Part shown: positions 46,001-54,612 of the stretch, piece by piece
Position numbering within the stretch: the first letter of the stretch is position 1
Layout of the letters: each line of letters opens with the position of its first letter
Origin: Pseudonocardia sp. T1-2H
Lineage (GTDB): Bacteria; Actinomycetota; Actinomycetes; Mycobacteriales; Pseudonocardiaceae
Direction: 5' to 3'
DNA: 64,000 bases
NCBI RefSeq assembly: GCF_038039215.1
Contig: NZ_JBBPCL010000001.1
Coordinates: 6,262,001-6,326,000, forward strand
Translations under genes and position numbers: made by a program
Notes under the pieces: model-generated
Database searches by the model: none
Seen by the model: the letters and a program-made list of their open reading frames with translations, nothing else
What the model was told of the DNA's origin: nothing

Positions 46001-46669
46001 ATGACGCCTGCAGACCGCTACCTCGCCTTCGAGCCGCTCGGTTCCGCGGGGCCGGTCACCGTCTGGATCGTCGTCCTGGCCTTCGTGTTCCTGGAGTGCG
46101 CGTTCGTCGTCGGGCTGTTCCTGCCCGGGGACTCCCTGCTGGTCGCCGCGGGCGTCGTGCTCGCGGCGCACGGCCACGAGGGCGGCGCCTGGCTGCTCGC
46201 CGCGGTCGCCACCGGCGCCGCGGTGGCCGGCAACCAGGTCGGCTACCTCGTCGGGCGCTACACCGGGACCCGGCTGCTGGCCCGCAAGGACGGGAAGATG
46301 CTCAACCGGGCGAACCTGGACCGGGCCGGGGCGTTCCTGGACCGGCGAGGCTTCTGGTCGATCATCGTCGCCCGGTGGATCCCCTGGATCCGCACGCTGG
46401 CGCCGATGATCGCCGGGGCCGCGCGGATGGACAACCGGAAGTTCATCGTGGCCAACGCCGTCGGGGCGGTCCTCTGGGTGCCGGCGCTGATGATGCTCGG
46501 CTTCTACGGCGCCGGGGCGCTGGACGGCATCCCGTGGGTCAAGCACGTGGTCGTCGTCGGCGCGATCGCGTTCTTCGTGGTCGGGACGGTGCTGGGGCTG
46601 GTGCGGTTCCGTCAGGAGATGCGCAAGCCCGTCGACGAGGCCGCCGAGCCCTCGCCCGGGCAGCTCTGA
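46001..46669 (+). CDS. DedA family membrane protein, second copy
   Basis: A 222-residue paralogue of the preceding gene. It shares FLECAFVVGLFLPGDSLLVAAG, then GNQVGYLVGRYTG, and the arginine motif SIIVARWIPWIRTLAPMIAGAA. The conserved residues are intact but the loops differ, with LARKDGKMLNRANLDRAG in place of the first copy's KPKSRLFKP. Two divergent DedA proteins in tandem could handle different lipids or act as a heteromer. The ATG at 46001 has AGGAG upstream, set twelve bases away. It converges with the GH76 gene. Confidence 0.9.
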   Translation: MTPADRYLAFEPLGSAGPVTVWIVVLAFVFLECAFVVGLFLPGDSLLVAAGVVLAAHGHEGGAWLLAAVATGAAVAGNQVGYLVGRYTGTRLLARKDGKMLNRANLDRAGAFLDRRGFWSIIVARWIPWIRTLAPMIAGAARMDNRKFIVANAVGAVLWVPALMMLGFYGAGALDGIPWVKHVVVVGAIAFFVVGTVLGLVRFRQEMRKPVDEAAEPSPGQL

Positions 46670-46685
46670 GAGCGCCCTCCTCGTA

Positions 46686-47774
46686 CTACCGGCCTCGCTC
46701 CAGGCGGGCGGCGGCCTCGAGCAGCATCCAGCCCGAGAGCTGCACGGACAGCGCGGACTCCGGCGTCCCGGCCCGTGGTCGGCGCGCGGGACGCCGCCAG
46801 TCGTGGGCGAGCACCGGGCCGGAGGCGTCGGCGGCCCGGTTCTCCCACGCCCGCTCCGCGCTCGCCGTCACCAGGTGCGCGGCCGTGGGGGCGAGCGCCG
46901 GCAGCCGGACCGCCGCGTCCGCCAGGTAGCGGGCCAGGATGCCGTTGAACAGGCCGCCGTCCCCGCCGTCGTCGTAGCCGCCGATCACCCCGTCCGGCTC
47001 CGCCAGGTGCTCCCGGACCGCCTCGACGACGGCCGCGGCGCGGCGCGCCCAGCGCGGGTCCCCGTCGCGTTCGGCCAACTCGACGCAGGCGCCCAGGTAG
47101 ACGCCCTGGCAGTAGGTGTAGGCCAGGCCCTCGACGGCCCAGACCCCCGTCACCGGGTCGGGCCGGATCCCGTCCCGGACCAGGCCGGTCTCCGGATCGA
47201 CGAGGGTCGCGGCCATCCAGTCGACGATCGCGACGGCGCGGGCGACGTCCCCGGTCCTGGCCAGCAGGATCGCCGCTGGACCGTTCGCCGGGGCGTTCTT
47301 GAAGTCGTCGCCCCGGCGCCACCAGATGCCGCCACCGCCGTCCGGGGTGTGGCCCGCGCGTAGCTGCGCGGTGATCGCGGCGACGGCATTCGGCCCGGTC
47401 CGCCGGAGCCGGACGCCGGCCCGCCGCACGGCCAGGGCCAACCAGGCGATGTCGTCGTAGTAGTCGTTGGTCCAGCGGCCGAGGTTGCGCAGCCGGATCC
47501 CGCGGACGAGCGCGGCGAGCTCGCGGCCGCGGCGGTCCGAGGGCTCGCGCAGCTGGGCGTCGAGCAGGCAGTCCAGCAGGTGCGCCTGCCACCAGTAGTG
47601 CCACGGACCGAGCAGGGTGCGCGGGCCCACCGGACGGTTCGTGGCGACCCGCCCGATCCGGGTCCCGGGGACGACGGCGAGCCGGCGCAGCGAGCGGCTC
47701 CGGACGGCGCGCTCGGCCTCCGCCGCCCGCTCGGCCCAGACCCGGTTCCGTGCCGGGGCGTGTCTGCGTGCCAC
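46686..47774 (-). CDS. Glycoside hydrolase family 76 protein
   Basis: A 362-residue alpha/alpha-barrel enzyme. The adjacent catalytic aspartates of GH76 are in RWTNDYYDDIAWLALAV. Other landmarks are HYWWQAHLLDCLLDAQL at the first helix pair, GGGIWWRRGDDFKNAPANGPAAILLAR, VEGLAYTYCQGVYLGACVELA and GGDGGLFNGILARYLAD. The family cleaves alpha-1,6-mannan, and in actinobacteria could turn over lipomannan or act on host or fungal mannan. No signal peptide is visible, so this version may be cytoplasmic. GTG 47774 is the first start that leaves a sensible N-terminus. Rv0365c holds the same position in M. tuberculosis. Confidence 0.85.
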   Translation of the reverse strand: MARRHAPARNRVWAERAAEAERAVRSRSLRRLAVVPGTRIGRVATNRPVGPRTLLGPWHYWWQAHLLDCLLDAQLREPSDRRGRELAALVRGIRLRNLGRWTNDYYDDIAWLALAVRRAGVRLRRTGPNAVAAITAQLRAGHTPDGGGGIWWRRGDDFKNAPANGPAAILLARTGDVARAVAIVDWMAATLVDPETGLVRDGIRPDPVTGVWAVEGLAYTYCQGVYLGACVELAERDGDPRWARRAAAVVEAVREHLAEPDGVIGGYDDGGDGGLFNGILARYLADAAVRLPALAPTAAHLVTASAERAWENRAADASGPVLAHDWRRPARRPRAGTPESALSVQLSGWMLLEAAARLERGR

Positions 47775-47928
47775 GCGGCGATCATCGCAGCCCCTCCCGT
47801 CCGGGGTCACCCCTGATGCCCTCGTCCTGCCGGTGGCGGGATCCGAGGGACGCCCGTCGTCGGCGCCATCCTCGCGGACGAGCTCAGCCGCCGGGTGAAG
47901 AGCGGGCTCGCCGGGTAGAGCGGGGCGG

Positions 47929-48618
47929 TCACCAGGCCCGGGAGAGGTCGCCGTGCGCACGGACCCACGCGTGCATGGCGATCCCCGCGGCCACCCCGGC
48001 GTTGATCGAGCGGGTGGAGCCGAACTGCGCGATCGACACCACGAGGCCCGCCGCCGCGCGCGCCTCCGCGGTCAGCCCGGGGCCCTCCTGGCCGAACAGC
48101 AGCAGGCACTCGCGGGGCAGCTCGGTCGTCTCCAGCGGCACCGCTCCGGGGGTGTTGTCCACCGCGACCAGCACCAGGCCGTGCTCCGCGGCGAAGTCGC
48201 GCACGCCGGCGACGTCCGGGTGATGGTGGAGCTGCTGGTAGCGGTCGGTGACCATGGCGCCGCGCCGGTTCCACCGCCGCCGGCCGACGATGTGCACGCC
48301 CGCCGCGGCGAACGCGTTGGCCGTGCGGACGACGGTGCCGATGTTGTGGTCGTGGGCGAAGTTCTCGATCGCCACGTGGAACGGGTGGCCGCGGGTGGCG
48401 AGGTCCGCCGCGACCGCCTCCCGCCGCCAGTACCGGTAGGCGTCGACGACGTTGCGCCGGTCCCCGTGCTCGAGCAGCTCGGGGTCGTAGCGCTCGTCGA
48501 CGGGCCAGGCCTCCCGCCCGCCAGGCCAGGGCCCGACGCCGACCTGCCCCGGCACCGCCCACTCGGTCGGCCCGGTCTCCGGGCCGACGTCCACGGCGTC
48601 CGATGGCGGCGTACTCAC
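47929..48618 (-). CDS. TrmH/SpoU family RNA methyltransferase
   Basis: A 229-residue SPOUT methyltransferase. Motif 1 is HDHNIGTVVRTANAFAAAGV, motif 2 is ECLLLFGQEGPGL and motif 3 is VSIAQFGSTRSINAGVAAGIAMHAW, which form the trefoil knot for S-adenosylmethionine. SpoU enzymes make 2'-O-methyl ribose in tRNA or rRNA; the target base is not predictable. A 70-residue N-terminal extension precedes the catalytic domain. GTG 48618 starts 33 bp from a long hairpin that separates it from the FtsH-like gene. The corresponding gene in mycobacteria (Rv0380c) also lies near pyrE. Confidence 0.88.
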   Translation of the reverse strand: MSTPPSDAVDVGPETGPTEWAVPGQVGVGPWPGGREAWPVDERYDPELLEHGDRRNVVDAYRYWRREAVAADLATRGHPFHVAIENFAHDHNIGTVVRTANAFAAAGVHIVGRRRWNRRGAMVTDRYQQLHHHPDVAGVRDFAAEHGLVLVAVDNTPGAVPLETTELPRECLLLFGQEGPGLTAEARAAAGLVVSIAQFGSTRSINAGVAAGIAMHAWVRAHGDLSRAW

Positions 48619-48650
48619 CCCCGGATGATCCCACCGCCCGTCCGGCCGAC

Positions 48651-48713
48651 CGCGTCAAGGAGCCACAACGCGAGTTCCGGGGCCGCCGGACCGCGTTGTG
48701 GCTCCATGACGCG
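48651..48713. terminator. 22-bp stem hairpin between the FtsH-like and RNA methyltransferase genes
   Basis: Arms 48651-48672 and 48692-48713 are complementary over 22 bases with one mismatch, around a 19-nt loop that itself can pair. It lies four bases after the FtsH-like stop and before the methyltransferase start, so it probably terminates the upstream operon. Its core (GTGGCTCCATGACGC) is nearly identical to that of a second hairpin at 55693-55730, indicating a dispersed repeat family. Confidence 0.7.
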
Positions 48714-48716
48714 AGG

Positions 48717-51137
48717 TCAGGGGGCGGGAGTGGCCGCGGCGGAGGTGCCCTCGTCGCGTTCCCGGTGCGACGCGGGCAGCGCCAGGCGGATCTGGGCGTG
48801 TGCGCGGTGCGCCCCCGCCGCGGCCGCGTGGTACTCCTCGAGCCGGCGCTGGAACTCCGGGTCCGCGTAGACCCGGCCGTCGACGGTCGGGCCCTCGCGG
48901 CCGTTCATCACGGCCTCGACGTCCTCGCCGGTCAGCGTCTTGTGCGTCTCCAGGGCGTGGGCCAGGGCGAGCACCGACGAACGGTTGTCCCGCAGGATCT
49001 CCTCGGCCCGGTCCAGCAGGGTCGCGAGGTGGTCCTCGATCCGGTCCGCCAACGCACGCCGGAGCATCGCCTCGGGCTTCTCGTCCTTCCCCGCGCCGCG
49101 TCCGCCACCGGGCGAGCCGACCTCCAGCCGCCGGGCGGAGGAGTACGACGACACCGTCGCACCCATGCCCCAGAAGCCCTCCATGAAGGAGGCCACCGTC
49201 GTCGCGGACTCGAGGTCCCCGGAGACGCCGGACGAGCTGTCGCCGTCGAAGAACATCCGCTCCCCGGCCAGCGACGCCAGCGAGACGAGGATGTCCGCCT
49301 CGTACTCCGAGCGCCACCGGGTGAACTGGTCCTCCGGCGGGATGCTCGCGACCATGCCGAGGTAGTCGCTGCCCTTCTCGATCGTCGCGATGTCGATCTC
49401 CATGTGCGCCCGCACCCGGGCTGCGACGACCGCGTGGCAGCCCTCGTGCACGGCGACGGAGTGCCGCTCGCGCTCGATGTACTCGACGTCCTCGGGCGGC
49501 CCGAGCTCCTTGAGCTGCTTGGCCTTGAGGACGTCCTTCCACGTGATGACCTCGCGGCCGTCCCGGATGGCGGTGATCAGGGCCTCGTTCACCAGGTCCT
49601 TGATGGTCGCGCCGGTGGCGTACGGGGTGATCGTCGCGAGTTTCTCGAGGTTGTCGTCGGTGATCTCGTGCGGGACCTTGTCCAGGTACCCCTTGTAGGT
49701 CATGATCCGGCCCGCCCGGCTCGGGTAGCCCACCTTGTAGATCCGGTCGATGCGGCCCGGGCGGAGCAGCGCCTCGTCCAGCGACTCCGGCATGTTCGTC
49801 GCCATCATCACGAGGATCCGGTACTTGGGCGGCGGCTTCGGCCGCATGCCGAGCGCACGCCGTCCCCACCGGTTGAGCAGGCCGCGCGGCTTCTTCAGGC
49901 CGGAGAAGCTCGGTGAGCAGGGCCTGCAGCGTGCCGCCACCGCCTCCGCCGCCGCCGTTCATCCCGCCCATGATGAATCGGCTGCGCCGTGAGGTGTCCT
50001 CGACGGGTTCCGCCGCCGACGAGAGAGCCCCCGACGAGAGAGCACTGCGGGTCAGCAGCGTGCGGGTGTCCTCCGAGAGGTAGGAGAACCCGTGGCAGCC
50101 GCCGGAGTGGAAGGGCGCCGCTCCCATGCCCCGCACCCCGCCCGGGCCGACGCCGGCCAGCGAGCCACGGTTGCCCAGCGCGTCCGCCTCGTCGAAGAAC
50201 ACGATGACGCCGCCGTAGCGCAGCGAGAGCTTGCGCAGCTTCCGGAACAGCGACTTCACCTTGAGGATGCCGACACCCATGAACATGTTGATGAAGGCGC
50301 CCGGGTCCACGAACACGTACGGCTTGCCCGTCTCGCCGGCGACCGCCTCGGCCATCAGCGTCTTGCCCGTTCCGGGCGGGCCCCAGAGCAGCAGGCCGCC
50401 GGGCACGTACCCGCCCTTGGCCTCGATCTCCTCCGGCTTCTCCAGGAACATGATGTTCTCCCGGATCCGCGCGACGACGTGGTCCTGGCCCCAGACGTCC
50501 GCGAAGCGGGTCTTGATGTCGTCCGGGTAGTAGGTGTCGACGCCACCCGGGAGAGCAGCCAGAACAGGCCGATGAACTGGAATGCGACGAAGAAGAACGC
50601 GAAGGCCAGCTGCAGGATCAGCGGCGCCGCCTGCCAGATCAGCGCGGGCGCCTCGAAGAGCGCGAGGATCGGCGAGGTCTGGAGGATCTGGGCGGCGACC
50701 ACAGCCACCAGCGCGACGAACGCGACGATCTTGAGGAGCCGGGCGAGCCGGAACCGCGTCCAGTCCGAGAACCGCCGCTTCAACGCGCGGTCCGTGCCGC
50801 CGAACACCTTCTGCGACCAGAACCGGTGGTAGCGGGAGGACCGCTCGCTGACGAGGAAGTGCAGCTGGCGGAGCACCTCGAGCCCGGCCAGCCAGATCAG
50901 CCACTGGGACTCGTGGGTCTGGATCCTGAACGCGTCGGAGAAGGTGATCAGCGGGTTGTCCGCGACCTGCGCCCACACGATGATCATGAACAGCAGGACG
51001 AGGAGCAGCAGCAGCCGCGTGCGGTCCCAGATCGACATCCGCTTGCGGGTCACGTCGGTCCGCGGGGGTGGCGGTTCGTGCACCGGGGGCATCGGGGAGC
51101 CGTCAGGGAGCCCGTCCACGGAATCGGTGGTGGTCAT
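48717..51137 (-). CDS. FtsH-like membrane AAA+ protease (two frameshifts)
   Basis: An 806-residue AAA+ metalloprotease when two single-base shifts are corrected. The N-terminus has three hydrophobic helices (LLLLLVLLFMIIVWA; FLARLLKIVAFVAL region; FFFVAFQFIGLFWLLSR). Walker A is LLWGPPGTGKTLMAEAV, Walker B is VIVFFDEADALGN, and LLRPGRIDRIYKVG gives the arginine fingers. The zinc site is VAVHEGCHAVVAA (HExxH). An unusual Gly-rich insertion (MNGGGGGGGG) sits before the sensor. Shifts occur near 50541-50552 (missing base) and at 49900-49911 (extra T in GAGCTTCTCCGG). Its start overlaps the stop of the lipoprotein gene. It differs from housekeeping FtsH and probably degrades specific envelope proteins. 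Confidence 0.85.
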
Positions 51138-51838
51138 AGGGCCTCCCGGACCGTGAACGAGGAGACGACGGAGTCGATCTCCTGCTGGCGCTGCTTGAAG
51201 CAGTCGAGGGAGCAGCGCGCGAGGGCGATGGACAGCTTGCTGGCGTCGTCGTTGAGGTAGCCGGTGAGATCGAAGACCTGGGCGTCCCCGCCGCTGATGC
51301 GGTACGAGTACACGGTGTGCACGCCGCGGATGCCGTTCCCGGGCGTCAGCACCTCGTCCGAGACGGATGTGAAGCCGCTGTACGGGTTCTGCCGACCCAC
51401 CGCCGTCAGCTGCTGCCGGGACGCCGGAGACACCGGATGGAAGAAGTCCCGCAGCGAGTCCAGCCCGAGCCGGCCGCGGCTCTGCGCCGGGATCGCCTGC
51501 ACCACGACCAGGATGGCGGGTGCCGCCGGCCCGACCGGGCTGTCGAGGACGTGGCTGACCGACGGCGAGGCGTCCGCGTCGTAGGCCTCGAGCCACACCC
51601 CCTTCGAGCTGTCCTTCGCGGGCTCGACACCCACCTGCGACTTGATGTCCTTCGGATCGATCTGCCGCCAGGTGTTCGGGACCTTCAGATAGGCGCGGTC
51701 CGCCGAGTTGGTGACGTAGGTGTACGACGGCGCGCCGCAGCCCACCAGCACCAGACCGAGCACGGCCACCACCATCAGGCCACGCCCGTGAGGCCGCCGG
51801 ATCCGCCTCCCCCGACACCAGCCGGGTCGCACAGTCAT
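51134..51838 (-). CDS. Putative lipoprotein upstream of the FtsH-like protease
   Basis: A 234-residue exported protein. A twin-basic N-terminus (CRGRRIRRPHGRG) leads into the hydrophobic stretch LMVVAVLGLVLVGCG, where LVGC fits a lipobox, so the mature protein would be lipid-anchored outside the membrane. The mature part contains AYLKVPNTWRQIDPKDIKSQ and a PsbP/LpqN-like beta-alpha pattern (HTVYSYRISGGDAQVFDLTGYL), with two cysteines near the end (CSLDC). GGAGGCTCC precedes ATG 51838. Its stop overlaps the protease start (ATGA at 51134-51137), so the two are strongly coupled; it may be an adaptor or substrate of the protease. Confidence 0.78.
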   Translation of the reverse strand: MTVRPGWCRGRRIRRPHGRGLMVVAVLGLVLVGCGAPSYTYVTNSADRAYLKVPNTWRQIDPKDIKSQVGVEPAKDSSKGVWLEAYDADASPSVSHVLDSPVGPAAPAILVVVQAIPAQSRGRLGLDSLRDFFHPVSPASRQQLTAVGRQNPYSGFTSVSDEVLTPGNGIRGVHTVYSYRISGGDAQVFDLTGYLNDDASKLSIALARCSLDCFKQRQQEIDSVVSSFTVREAL

Positions 51839-52217
51839 GGAGCCTCCTGCCGTGACCGTTCCGTGATCTGTACGAGTATGCGCCACGACCGTGACCGAAC
51901 ACTGCCCCGTTCAGGTTGCGAGGACGGTTCCCGGGAGCCCCAACCTGATGGAAAGCCATGATCGGAAGGGCCGAGACCGGCAGACGGCTGTGACAGCGCC
52001 GTACGCACCGCGGGGCTCGGCGAGCGGTCCGCGATTAGACCGATCCGGGGGGCAACGACCCGAGCCTGGGAGGTTGCTCAGCTTTCGGAGCAATTATCGC
52101 AGCGTTCGGAGCAACTACGCACCGTTCACCGCTCCCCGGCGTCGTCGTGACCGACGGCAACCCCATGGAACTCTCAGTTTCCGCCCCCTCGCTCTCAGGG
52201 GTGCCTACCTTCGCCGC
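51839..52217. other. Divergent promoter region of lipoprotein and ferric-reductase-like genes
   Basis: The 379 bp contain no gene. The most notable content is a set of GAGCAA half-sites at 52074-52114, described separately, and a moderately AT-rich stretch (CAATTATCGC) inside it. Promoters for both divergent units must lie here. Confidence 0.6.
52074..52114. promoter_or_regulatory. 21-bp-period repeats with GAGCAA half-sites
   Basis: TTCGGAGCAA occurs at 52084-52093 and again exactly 21 bp on at 52105-52114. TTGCTC at 52074-52079 is the inverted form of the GAGCAA core, 8 bp from the first copy. Three half-sites on one helical face suggest cooperative binding of a regulator about 105-145 bp upstream of the reductase start. 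Confidence 0.5.
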
Positions 52218-53531
52218 GTGGAACGGACGAGGGCCAGAACGGCGTGGGCAGCGGTACTGCTCGTCGTGCTGACCGGACCGGCGCTGATCTGGCTGGTGCG
52301 GTCGGACCCGATCGGCATGTGGCGTCAGCTCTCGATCGTCACCGGCCTGCTCGCGCTCTCCGCGCTGGTGTGCACGGCGTGCCTGCCGTCGCGGCTGCGC
52401 GGACTGACCCGCACGTTCGGCATCGAGAACATCCTCGGGCTGCACCGCCAGCTCGGCGTCCTGTGCGCCGTCCTGATCGCACTGCACCTGGCGGCCGTCG
52501 TGGCCGCGAAACCGACGCAGGTCGCCCTGCTCATGTTCCCCACCGCCCCGAACCGGGCCCGGGCCGCCGTCGGCGCCACCCTGGCCCTCGCGGGCCTGCT
52601 CACCCTCGCCCTGCAGCGCCGCCGGCTGAAGATCGCCTACGAGGTGTGGCGCTGGCTGCACCTGCTGCTCGCGATCTCCACGCTCGGGCTCTCCGCCCTG
52701 CACGTGCTGTGGCTCAAGCACCTCGTCACCGACGCCGTCCTGGGTCCGGTGCTGACCGGCCTCGGCCTGTTGATGATCGCGGTCCTGGTCGCCCGCTGGC
52801 TCGGCCGCACGATGCGCACCAGCGAGGAGTTCGTCGTCGAGCAGGTGCGACGGGAGAACCCGACGGTCGCGACGCTGGTGCTCAGCCCCCGCCGCCGACG
52901 GGGCCGCGGTTTCGCGTTCTCGCCCGGCCAGTTCGCCTGGATCCGGCTGCAGCGCTCCGCCATCGAGGAGCACCCGTTCACGATCGCCTCCAGCGCACAC
53001 GACCCGGAGTTCGCGGAGTTCACCATCCGCGGCACGGGGGACTTCGCCTCCTCGGTCCGGACCCTGCCCGAGGGCAGCTCGGTGTGGGTCGACGGCCCGT
53101 ACGGCTCCTTCACCGTGGACGACGTCCCGGCCGCCGGCCTGGTGCTGATCGCCGCCGGCGTCGGGATCACCCCGATGATGAGCATGCTGCGGACCGCCGC
53201 GGACCGCGGCGACCTGCGCCCGCACCGCCTCGTCTACGTCGCGCGGGACACCACTGACCTGCTGTTCCGCGACGAGCTGCTGGTGCTGCGCAGTCACCTG
53301 GACCTCGTGGTGACCGAGGTGCTGCGCCGCCCGTCGGGCGACTGGACGGGACACACGGGCGAGATCGACGTCAGCCTGCTGTCCACCGTCCTCGCCTCCC
53401 TGGACAGCGGGGACAGGCACGACTACTTCCTCTGCGGGCCGCCGTCGATGGTCGACGACACACTCGGCGCGCTGCAGGCCATCGGCGTGCCCGACGACCG
53501 GATCCACACGGAGCAGTTCGACATGGCCTGA
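52218..53531 (+). CDS. Ferric reductase-like transmembrane ferredoxin reductase
   Basis: A 437-residue membrane flavoprotein. Six N-terminal helices carry the haem-type histidines of the ferric-reductase domain (LGLHRQLGVLCAVLIALHLAAV, and VWRWLHLLLAISTLGLSALHVL). The C-terminal half is an FNR-like domain: EHPFTIASS binds FAD, VLIAAGVGITPMMSML binds the nicotinamide nucleotide, and YFLCGPPSMVDDTL is the terminal signature. It should move electrons from NAD(P)H through FAD and haem across the membrane to an outer acceptor such as ferric iron. The GTG at 52218 lacks a ribosome site, so the transcript may be leaderless or the start may be elsewhere. It is followed by two exported-protein genes. 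Confidence 0.85.
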   Translation: MERTRARTAWAAVLLVVLTGPALIWLVRSDPIGMWRQLSIVTGLLALSALVCTACLPSRLRGLTRTFGIENILGLHRQLGVLCAVLIALHLAAVVAAKPTQVALLMFPTAPNRARAAVGATLALAGLLTLALQRRRLKIAYEVWRWLHLLLAISTLGLSALHVLWLKHLVTDAVLGPVLTGLGLLMIAVLVARWLGRTMRTSEEFVVEQVRRENPTVATLVLSPRRRRGRGFAFSPGQFAWIRLQRSAIEEHPFTIASSAHDPEFAEFTIRGTGDFASSVRTLPEGSSVWVDGPYGSFTVDDVPAAGLVLIAAGVGITPMMSMLRTAADRGDLRPHRLVYVARDTTDLLFRDELLVLRSHLDLVVTEVLRRPSGDWTGHTGEIDVSLLSTVLASLDSGDRHDYFLCGPPSMVDDTLGALQAIGVPDDRIHTEQFDMA

Positions 53532-53667
53532 CCCCGACCGCGACACACGACCCTGACAGCAGAGGACAAGGCCCTCGCCCCCGCTTCCCCCGGCGGGTGC
53601 AAGGGGTTCGCTCCCCGTCGCCCGGGTGCTCCCCACATCCGTGCTCCCCCGAAAGGCTCCCCGCCTG

Positions 53668-54612
53668 ATGCTTCACCGCATACCGCGTTCCGTGCGCTGG
53701 ACGCTGGTCCTCGCCCTGCTCGGCGCCGTCACCGTGTCCGTGGTCCAGTCCTGGGCGTCGGCCGCGCCCGGCACCGGTGGCTGGACCCAGACCCAGTGGG
53801 GTCCCGTCGGGCCCGCGGACCGGGACCTGCTGGTCAAGGTGCGGCAGGCCGGGCTGTGGGAGCTGCCGACCGGCCAGCAGGCCGAGCAGCAGGCCACCAA
53901 CCCGCAGGTCAAGGAGGCCGGCAAACACCTGGCGATCGAGCACGCCGAGCTCGACGCGCAGGTGCGCCAGGTCGCGGACCAGCTCGGGGTGCAGCTGCCC
54001 ACCAAGGCGACGGACCAGCAGGTCGGCTGGATGAACGAGATCTCCTCGTCCACGGGCACGGACTACGACAAGGTCTTCGTGCAGCGCGTGCGCCAGGCCC
54101 ACGGCAACGTGCTGCCGGTCATCTCCGAGGTCAGGGTCAGCACCCGCAACACGCTGATCCGCCAGTTCGCCGAGACCGCGGACACCACCGTCACCCGGCA
54201 CATCGGCTACCTCGAGGCGACGGGCCTCGTCGACTACAGCTCGCTGCCGGAGGCGCCCTCGCCGGGGCTGCTCAGCGGCGGCACCAGCTGGATGGACATG
54301 ATCGTTCCCGCTCTGGTGTTCCTGGCCGCGGCGGGCGCCGCGATCGGCCTGATCGCGTCGCTGCGGCGGAGCCGGAAGAAGGACACGCCGGCCAAGGGCG
54401 GCCCGACGACCGGTCGTGACCTCGCGAACCTGCACTCCGGCCCGATCCCCATGATCCCGGCGCCCCGGCGGGAGCGACAGCCGGTGCCCGAGCAGTACGA
54501 GCAGTTGGAGGAGTCCCGCAGCCGGGCCTCGCGGCACTCCTACCGCAACACCAACCCGCTTCCCCGACGCGCCGCATCCGCCGCGTCGCACCGCTCCCCG
54601 ACCCGAGGATGA
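53668..54612 (+). CDS. DUF4142 protein with signal peptide and C-terminal membrane helix
   Basis: A 314-residue exported protein. A signal sequence (VRWTLVLALLGAVTVSVVQSWASAA) precedes a ferritin-like helical bundle of the DUF4142 type: DRDLLVKVRQAGLWELPTGQQA, KEAGKHLAIEHAELDAQVRQVADQL and TVTRHIGYLEATGL. A transmembrane helix (MIVPALVFLAAAGAAIGLIASL) and a basic cytoplasmic tail follow. DUF4142 proteins are helical bundles of unsettled function, sometimes tied to stress. It lies 136 bp after the reductase and its stop overlaps the ATG of the next secreted-protein gene, so the latter pair is coupled. Confidence 0.82.
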   Translation: MLHRIPRSVRWTLVLALLGAVTVSVVQSWASAAPGTGGWTQTQWGPVGPADRDLLVKVRQAGLWELPTGQQAEQQATNPQVKEAGKHLAIEHAELDAQVRQVADQLGVQLPTKATDQQVGWMNEISSSTGTDYDKVFVQRVRQAHGNVLPVISEVRVSTRNTLIRQFAETADTTVTRHIGYLEATGLVDYSSLPEAPSPGLLSGGTSWMDMIVPALVFLAAAGAAIGLIASLRRSRKKDTPAKGGPTTGRDLANLHSGPIPMIPAPRRERQPVPEQYEQLEESRSRASRHSYRNTNPLPRRAASAASHRSPTRG

